DNA from: Haloplanus vescus
Lineage (GTDB): Archaea > Halobacteriota > Halobacteria > Halobacteriales > Haloferacaceae
DNA: 64,000 nt
NCBI RefSeq assembly: GCF_900107665.1
Contig: NZ_FNQT01000001.1
Location: 908,398-972,397, forward strand
Direction of reading: 5' to 3'
The first letter of the stretch is position 1; every line of letters starts with the position of its first letter. The position numbers were made by a program, and so were the translations under genes. Below are positions 59,020 to 64,000 of this stretch, piece after piece. Below the pieces are notes generated by a model. The model searched no databases. It was not told the origin of the DNA and was given only the letters and a program-made list of their open reading frames with translations.

Positions 59020-59400
59020 ATGGAACCGACGTTAGTCTTCGACGACGACTGCGGGTTCTGTACGTGGTGGGCAGACCAACTCGAACGCCGGACCGACCTC
59101 CGTCTCGTCGGCTTCTCCGAACTCACGCCGACGCTTCGGGAGCGACTGCCCGACGAGTACGAGGACTGCGCACACCTCGTGACCGACGACGACGTGTACT
59201 CCTGTGGCGCCGCCGCCGAACAGGCGTTCCTCCGAACCGACATCGGAAGCGACGCCCGCCCCGTCGTGACGTTCCTCCGCGCGTTCGAGGATTACGAGCG
59301 TCTTCGCGAGGAGGCGTACCGCTGGGTCGCCGACCGGCGAGGGACGTTCGGACAAATCGTCTCGAAGACGCCACCGGCGCGGGACGGGTCGGGAGACTAG
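59020..59400 (+). CDS. DCC family thiol-disulfide oxidoreductase
   Basis: 126 residues from ATG 59020. The family motif is DDDCGFCTWW (C11 and C14) at the N-terminus, the thioredoxin-like CxxC. Continues with LERRTDLRLVGFSEL and the acidic LVTDDDVYSCGAAA. DUF393/DCC proteins are thought to be redox enzymes; some lie next to sterol-like or lipid genes. Its physiological partner is not evident. The tRNA-Gln gene lies 63 bp downstream on the other strand. Confidence 0.9.
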   Translation: MEPTLVFDDDCGFCTWWADQLERRTDLRLVGFSELTPTLRERLPDEYEDCAHLVTDDDVYSCGAAAEQAFLRTDIGSDARPVVTFLRAFEDYERLREEAYRWVADRRGTFGQIVSKTPPARDGSGD

Positions 59401-59463
59401 TCGGTCGAGCGAAGCAGGTGGCGGGGGTTGGCTGCGACAGCTAGAAGTGTCAGAGATATTAAA

Positions 59464-59536
59464 TAGTCCCGGGCGGATTCGAACCGCCGTCCTGGGCTCC
59501 AAAGGCCCAGATGATTGGCCACTACACCACGGGACT
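59464..59536 (-). tRNA. tRNA-Gln (anticodon UUG)
   Basis: 73 nt on the minus strand. Acceptor stem AGTCCCG/CGGGACT with discriminator A; D arm with GGTGTAGTGGCCAATC; anticodon arm TGGGC-CTTTGGA-GCCCA with loop bases 34-36 TTG; T arm GGCGGTTCGAATCCGCC. CCA is not encoded. No intron. In archaea this tRNA is charged with Glu and amidated by GatDE. A TATA-like GTATAAAT (plus strand) lies about 50 nt before its 5' end. Confidence 0.97.
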
Positions 59537-59585
59537 ACGCGTCGGTCGCCCCTCGTGGGGACAGATTGTCTTCGGCGGTGGCGGC

Positions 59586-59593
59586 GTATAAAT
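59586..59593 (-). promoter_or_regulatory. TATA box of tRNA-Gln
   Basis: Minus-strand ATTTATAC is about 50-57 nt upstream of the mature tRNA 5' end, leaving a leader of roughly 25 nt to be trimmed by RNase P. Confidence 0.5.
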
Positions 59594-59606
59594 CCAGTCG
59601 TTCCGA

Positions 59607-60041
59607 TTAGTCGGCCGGGTTTTCGCACTCGACTTCGAGTTCTCGGCAGGCATCGGATTCGGCGTCGAAGCAGTCCGGGCAGTTCGGATTGCGGTTGATG
59701 ATGGTGTCGAGACGCTCGGCCACGGTGTCGTCGATGACGGCTTCGAGTTCGCGCGCCTCGCCGCGGAAGTCGTCGACGTCGAGGACGTTGGCGAGGAAGC
59801 GCTCGATGATGCAGTACGTCTGGATGGCGTCGCGGGCGCGGACGATGCCCTCGTCGGTGAGCGTGACGCCCTTGTACTTCTCGTGTTCCGCGAACCCGCG
59901 GTCTTCGAGTTTGCCGATCATTTCGTTGGCGCTCGCTGGACTCACGTCGAGCATATCTGCGAGTGCCCCGGTCGCTGCCGGACCGTCTTCCATCTCCTGA
60001 ATCAGGTAGATCGCCTTGAGGTACTGGTCTGCCGTGTTCAT
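59607..60041 (-). CDS. DtxR/SirR-type metal-dependent regulator with Cys-rich C-terminus
   Basis: 144 residues from ATG at 60041. N-terminal winged helix: NTADQYLKAIYLIQEMEDGP, LADMLDVSPASANEMIGKLE, then the dimerisation domain with the metal-binding C77-x2-E80 (YCIIERFL). The last 25 residues hold four cysteines (C121, C124, C132, C139) in NPNCPDCFDAESDACRELEV, absent from classical DtxR. There is no SH3 (FeoA) domain. It probably senses iron or manganese and regulates the adjacent ferritin-like and Suf genes (inference). Confidence 0.87.
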   Translation of the reverse strand: MNTADQYLKAIYLIQEMEDGPAATGALADMLDVSPASANEMIGKLEDRGFAEHEKYKGVTLTDEGIVRARDAIQTYCIIERFLANVLDVDDFRGEARELEAVIDDTVAERLDTIINRNPNCPDCFDAESDACRELEVECENPAD

Positions 60042-60532
60042 TCCCGGGTCTCCATAACCTTCGTCACTTCTTCGACGCCCGCTGCTTCCTCCTCGCGAAT
60101 CGACCGCAGCGTCTCGAGGAGGCGCTCGCGGTCGACCGAGAAGCGCGCGTCGCTGGCCTCGATTGCCGCCACGAGGTCGTCGTAGAACTTGTACGCCGTC
60201 TCTTCGTTACAGAGCTGGTCGTAGAGGACGCCGTCGAAGTCCTCGGGTTTCGTCTGGGCGTACTGCGCCTCGACGAGCGTTTCGATGTCCTCGAACGGGA
60301 TGCTCTCCGCGTCGAGGTCGTCGATGAGTGCCTCCAGTCGCTCACGGTGTGTCGCCGACTCCTCGGCGGCGTCGGCAAGCAAGTCCTCGATGTCGGGGTC
60401 GCTCGCCGACTCCGGTTCGAGTGATTGGTAGTGGTGATGGGCTCGCGCCTCGACGACCTCTTCGAGGACGATGCCGATCTGGAGGAGGCGCGCGAGTTGG
60501 TGGTCGGTCCCAACCCGTTGGCTGACGCTCAC
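60038..60532 (-). CDS. Ferritin-like (rubrerythrin family) protein
   Basis: 164 residues from GTG at 60532, chosen because GGAGGTG lies nine bases upstream; GTG 60544 gives four more residues. The four-helix bundle carries LLQIGIVLEEVVEARAHHHY and AAEESATHRERLEALIDDLD, then FDGVLYDQLCNEETAYKFYD, with the Glu and His residues for a di-iron site (EExxEAxxHH and EESATHRE). No rubredoxin domain. Likely an iron or peroxide handling protein. It overlaps the DtxR-like gene by four bases. Confidence 0.85.
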   Translation of the reverse strand: MSVSQRVGTDHQLARLLQIGIVLEEVVEARAHHHYQSLEPESASDPDIEDLLADAAEESATHRERLEALIDDLDAESIPFEDIETLVEAQYAQTKPEDFDGVLYDQLCNEETAYKFYDDLVAAIEASDARFSVDRERLLETLRSIREEEAAGVEEVTKVMETRE

Positions 60533-60663
60533 GGTGATTGACACCTCCGTCCGAGACGTGTGGCCGAGACAGTCATACTCTGCAATCGGAGCGAGGGGAA
60601 CTTAAGCCGTTCCCTGTGGCCGCTCCAACTGGCGGTCTCGCACCCGAAAGCGGGGCGAGCGAG

Positions 60664-61878
60664 CTATTCGCGGAGTCGTGCCGCGATCAGCGATTCGAGG
60701 TCCTCGCGCAGTTCGTCGACCTCTATCTCCTCGAGGACGGGGACGAAGAAGCCCTCGACGAGCATGTTGCGGGCGTCGCGCTCGGAGATGGTTCGGGAAG
60801 TCAGGTAGAACAGGTCTTCCTGGTCGACCTGCCCGACCGTCGCCGAGTGTGACGCTTCGGTGTCGTGGTTGTTGATGATGAGCTTCGGCGACGCGTCAGC
60901 CTCGCTGTCGTCGCTCAGCATCAGCGTGTTCTCGCGCTGGTAGGAGTTGGTGTCCCACGCGTCGCGTCCCACGTCCTGAACCCCCTCGTACACCGAGCGG
61001 GCCGTGTCGTCGAGGACGCCGCGGGTGACGAGGTCGGCCGTCGTGTGTTCGGCCTTGTGCCAGACGCGAGCGTTCAGGTCGAAGTGCTGGTCGTTGTGCC
61101 CGAAGAAGGCACCGACGATCTGACTCTCGGAGCTGTCGCCGTTGAGTTCCGTCTCGATGTCCGAGCGAGTCAGTCGGGACCCAATGTTCCCCTCGATCCA
61201 GTTGATGGTCGAGTAGACGCCCGCGTCACCGCGTTTCAGCGTGACGTTGTACGTCTCCTCGTCGAGCGTCTGGAGCGAGCCGTACTGGACGTAGCTGTTC
61301 TCGCCGGCGTCGACTTCGACGAGGTTGCTGTAGTAGCGCTCGCCCTCGACGTCGGCGTCGCCCGAGTCGATGCGCTCGAGAATCGTCACCGACGACGAGT
61401 CCTCGGTGACGACGAGCGTGTGACTGAACAGCGACCGGGAGTTCATGTCCGTCCGGACGGTCACGTCCTCGGCGTCGACACCCTCGGGGACGTAGATGAA
61501 CGTGCCCGTCGTGAACAGCGCGACCGACAGCGCGGTCAGGTAGTTCGTCTCCGGGTCGATGACGGAGCCGAACTTGGCCTCCATCAGCTTCGGATGCTCC
61601 TCGACCGCTTCCGCGAAGGAGAGCACTTCGACGCCCTCGTCCGTGACGCGTTCGGTCGAGTCGGACTGCGTGAGCGGGTCGGCCAGTTCGTCGAAATCGA
61701 GCTGGTCGAGATCCGTCCACCGGCGGCCGGGCGTCTGGATGACGTCCGGCATCTCCAGACGGTCCATCGCCTTGAGCGCCTTGAGCCGCGTCTCACGGAG
61801 CCAATCCGGTTCGTCGCGGCTGTTGGCAATCTCGTGGACCGTCGCTTCCGACAGGTCGGCAGGTATCTGCGCGCTCAT
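60664..61878 (-). CDS. sufD: Fe-S cluster assembly protein SufD
   Basis: 404 residues from ATG at 61878. Right-handed beta-helix SufBD fold: YVPEGVDAEDVTVRTDMNSR, LFSHTLVVTEDSSSVTILER and the conserved AFFGHNDQHFDLNARVWHK. The C-terminal helices include HSATVGQVDQEDLFYLTSRT and ISERDARNMLVEGFF. With SufB and SufC it forms the scaffold that receives sulfur and releases clusters. sufB is two bases upstream. Confidence 0.95.
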   Translation of the reverse strand: MSAQIPADLSEATVHEIANSRDEPDWLRETRLKALKAMDRLEMPDVIQTPGRRWTDLDQLDFDELADPLTQSDSTERVTDEGVEVLSFAEAVEEHPKLMEAKFGSVIDPETNYLTALSVALFTTGTFIYVPEGVDAEDVTVRTDMNSRSLFSHTLVVTEDSSSVTILERIDSGDADVEGERYYSNLVEVDAGENSYVQYGSLQTLDEETYNVTLKRGDAGVYSTINWIEGNIGSRLTRSDIETELNGDSSESQIVGAFFGHNDQHFDLNARVWHKAEHTTADLVTRGVLDDTARSVYEGVQDVGRDAWDTNSYQRENTLMLSDDSEADASPKLIINNHDTEASHSATVGQVDQEDLFYLTSRTISERDARNMLVEGFFVPVLEEIEVDELREDLESLIAARLRE

Positions 61879-61880
61879 GA

Positions 61881-63311
61881 TTATCCGAGACTCCCCTCCA
61901 TCTCGAGTTCGACGAGACGGTTGAGTTCGACCGCGTACTCGATGGGCAGTTCCTCCGTGATCGGCTCGATGAAGCCGGAGACGATCATCTGCTTGGCGTC
62001 GTCGTCGTCGAGACCACGCGACTGGAGGTAGAAGACGTCCTCGTCGCCGATCTTGCCGACGGTCGCCTCGTGAGCCACGTCGACCGTGGACTCGTTGATC
62101 TCCATGTACGGCATGGTGTCCGACGTACTCTCGTTGTCGAACATCAGCGCGTCACACTCGACGGAGGTCGAGGAGTTGGACGCACCGTCCGCGATGTGGA
62201 CCAGTCCTCTGTAATTGGTGCGGCCGCCGTCTTTGGCGACAGACTTGGACTCGATGGTGGACTTCGTGTCCGGTGCGTTGTGATAGACCTTCGCGCCGGT
62301 GTCGATGTCCTGACCCTCGCCAGCGAAGGCGATGGTGATGTGGTTGTCGCTCGCGCCGCGACCCTTGAGAATCGTCGCGGGGTAGAGCATCGTCGCCTTC
62401 GACCCCATCGACCCCGAAATCCACTCCATGCGCCCGTCGGATTCGACGAGTGCGCGCTTCGTGTTGAGGTTGTAGGTGTTCTTCGACCAGTTCTGCACGG
62501 TGGAGTACTGGACGTGTGCGCCCTCGTCGACGAACACTTCGACGCCGCCGGAGTGGAGGTTGAACGCCGAGTACTTCGGGGCGGAACAGCCCTCGATGTA
62601 GTGTACCTCGGAGTTCTCCTCGGCGATGATGAGCGTATGCTCGAACTGGCCCATCCCCTCGGAGTTCATCCGGAAGTAGGCCTGCACGGGCATATCGACG
62701 GTGGTGTCCTCGGGGACGTAGACGAACGACCCGCCAGACCAGATGGCACCGTGGAGCGCCGCGAACTTGTTGTCGCTCGGGGGCACGCACTTCGTCATGA
62801 AGTGCTCGCGGACGATGTCCTCGTGCTCGCGAAGGGCCTCGTCCATGTTGCAGAAGATGACGCCTTTGTCCTCCCAGCGCTCCTGCATGTTCTGGTAGAC
62901 GACTTCCGACTCGTACTGGGCGCCGACGCCCGAGAGGGCGTTCTTCTCGGCTTCCGGAATACCCAGTTTGTCGAAGGTGTCTTTGATGTTGTCGGGAAGG
63001 TCCGTCCAGTCGTCGACGCTCTCGCGCGTCTCGACGTCAGGTCGGATGTACGGAACGATTTCGTCGACGTCGACTTCGGAGAGGTCGGGCTGGCCGGGCC
63101 AGTCCGTCGGCATCGGCATCTCCTGGAACTGTTCCAGCGCCCGAAGCCGCCGCTTCAGCATCCACTCGGGTTCGCCCTTGTCTTCCGAGATGACGCGAAT
63201 CGTCTCCTCGGTGAGGCCCTTCTCGGCCTGGAAGGAAGACCGCTCTTCCTTCTTGAATTCGAAGCGGGCTTCGGTATCTGTCTCTTTGAGGTGATCTTGA
63301 TCTGAACTCAT
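61881..63311 (-). CDS. sufB: Fe-S cluster assembly protein SufB
   Basis: 476 residues from ATG at 63311. MSSDQDHLKETDTEARFEFK leads into the SufB N-terminal domain; the beta-helix core has GGSFVYVPEDTTVDMPVQAY, IEGCSAPKYSAFNLHSGGVE (with the conserved Cys) and AIS-like turns; the C-terminal EATVGKIGDEDVFYLQSRGL matches. SufB is the main cluster scaffold. Together sufC-sufB-sufD are in order, with SufS/SufU not in view. Confidence 0.97.
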   Translation of the reverse strand: MSSDQDHLKETDTEARFEFKKEERSSFQAEKGLTEETIRVISEDKGEPEWMLKRRLRALEQFQEMPMPTDWPGQPDLSEVDVDEIVPYIRPDVETRESVDDWTDLPDNIKDTFDKLGIPEAEKNALSGVGAQYESEVVYQNMQERWEDKGVIFCNMDEALREHEDIVREHFMTKCVPPSDNKFAALHGAIWSGGSFVYVPEDTTVDMPVQAYFRMNSEGMGQFEHTLIIAEENSEVHYIEGCSAPKYSAFNLHSGGVEVFVDEGAHVQYSTVQNWSKNTYNLNTKRALVESDGRMEWISGSMGSKATMLYPATILKGRGASDNHITIAFAGEGQDIDTGAKVYHNAPDTKSTIESKSVAKDGGRTNYRGLVHIADGASNSSTSVECDALMFDNESTSDTMPYMEINESTVDVAHEATVGKIGDEDVFYLQSRGLDDDDAKQMIVSGFIEPITEELPIEYAVELNRLVELEMEGSLG

Positions 63312-63337
63312 AGTATGGTGTTGTGGCTGCAGCCGTA

Positions 63338-64000
63338 TTACGCTGTCTCGTAGGCCTGCTCGCGGACCCAGTCGTACCCTTCGTCCTCGAGCTTCTGAGC
63401 CAGCTCCGCGCCGCCGCTCTCAGCGATCTGGCCGTCGAGCATCACGTGGACGTGATCGGGCTCGACGTAGTCGAGGATGCGCTGATAGTGCGTGATCTGG
63501 AGGACGCCCGTGCCCTGCTGGTCACGGAGCGCGTTGATACCCTCAGAGACGTCCTGCAGGCGGTCGATGTCCAGCCCGGAGTCGATTTCGTCGAGCACCG
63601 CGACGCACGGCTCGAGGATGGCTGCCTGCAGTACCTCGTTTTGCTTCTTCTCGCCGCCGGAGAAGCCGGCGTTGAGGTAGCGCTGTGCGAACTTCTCGTC
63701 CATGTCCAGCAGCTCCATCTTCTCCTTCAACAGCTGCTGGAACTCGGCGACGCCGATTTCACCGTCGTCGGCCTCGCCCTCCATCGGGGAGGTGTCGTAG
63801 CCCGCGTCCTCTTCGTCGGCGTCGGCCTCGTCCTCGTCTTCGAAGAGCTCCTCGCGCTCCTCCGTCTTGGCGTTGAGCGCCTGTCGGAGGAAGTTCGTCA
63901 TCGTAACGCCCTCGATTTCGGCCGGATACTGGAAGCCGAGGAAGATGCCGAGGGCCGCACGCTCGTTCGGTTCGAGGTCGAGCAAGTCCCACTCGCGCTT
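63338..64000 (-). CDS. sufC: Fe-S cluster assembly ATPase SufC, C-terminal part (partial)
   Basis: 221 residues up to the right edge; the N-terminus with Walker A is outside the window. Visible are NERAALGIFLGFQYPAEIEG, the ABC signature NAGFSGGEKKQNEV, Walker B AVLDEIDSGLD and the switch His in LQITHYQRIL. Between them lies an acidic stretch of about 30 residues starting EELFEDEDEADADEED that is absent from bacterial SufC. SufC powers cluster transfer by SufBD. It is 26 bp upstream of sufB. Confidence 0.96.
   Translation of the reverse strand, partial: KREWDLLDLEPNERAALGIFLGFQYPAEIEGVTMTNFLRQALNAKTEEREELFEDEDEADADEEDAGYDTSPMEGEADDGEIGVAEFQQLLKEKMELLDMDEKFAQRYLNAGFSGGEKKQNEVLQAAILEPCVAVLDEIDSGLDIDRLQDVSEGINALRDQQGTGVLQITHYQRILDYVEPDHVHVMLDGQIAESGGAELAQKLEDEGYDWVREQAYETA

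Noticed and set aside
1-64000. Search for CRISPR arrays, transposases, integrases, rRNA or toxin-antitoxin pairs
   Set aside because: No regular direct repeats with spacers, no DDE or HUH transposase, no integrase motifs and no rRNA sequence were found; base use is even across the window.

Overview
This window is a stretch of haloarchaeal chromosome (class Halobacteria; family-level placement is not possible from this alone). The evidence is very high GC with strong GC at third codon positions, acidic predicted proteins, frequent GTG starts, gene junctions of the ATGA/GTGA type, TATA boxes about 25-30 nt upstream of start codons (leaderless transcripts), and many families known mainly from haloarchaea (DUF7283-7286, DUF5788, DUF5791, DUF7139, DUF7559, HVO_0758-type zinc finger, AglD, LonB, TFB). 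About 73 protein genes and one tRNA pack nearly the whole window. I see no insertion sequence, prophage, rRNA or CRISPR array.

Layout. 1-5001: end of a TadC-like pilus secretion gene followed by four overlapping envelope genes (DUF7283, DUF7285, DUF7284, DUF7286), probably accessory parts of a type IV pilus-like machine. 5033-17261: mixed housekeeping genes, including an SDR enzyme, a membrane-anchored DHH phosphoesterase, an aldo/keto reductase, a glucosyl-3-phosphoglycerate synthase-like enzyme, two zinc microproteins, Hsp20, a P450, a COG1031-type radical SAM protein and a TRAM protein. 17299-22964: aromatic amino acid block on the minus strand: trpC-trpB-trpA, then the archaeal early shikimate enzymes ADH synthase and DHQ synthase II; aroD lies separately at 30424. 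23036-34828: a degenerate MGMT-like protein, LonB, an NMN adenylyltransferase/SAM hydrolase pair, an orphan DNA methyltransferase, a BtuF-like protein and the glycosyltransferase AglD.

34909-45573: PolX, Mut7-C, several small haloarchaeal proteins, NreA with a PCNA-binding tail, a TFB with no zinc-ribbon cysteines, RNase HI and a PadR regulator. 45888-54395: pyrophosphatase, AN1-rhomboid protease, endonuclease V, prolyl-tRNA synthetase and a stand-alone glutamate synthase large subunit. 54489-64000: small regulators and enzymes, tRNA-Gln(UUG), then an iron block: DtxR-like regulator, ferritin-like protein, SufD, SufB and the C-terminal part of SufC, which runs off the window.

No obvious new defence or mobile system is present. 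The most interesting items are the poorly understood pilus-accessory operon, enzyme-family members that have lost key residues (MGMT-like Cys to Asp, TFB without zinc ribbon, TrpA Asp to Glu, CPBP lacking one Glu), a membrane-tethered C2H2 zinc finger with a histidine-rich outer domain, and a 26-bp palindrome in the divergent region before a GbsR-like regulator.
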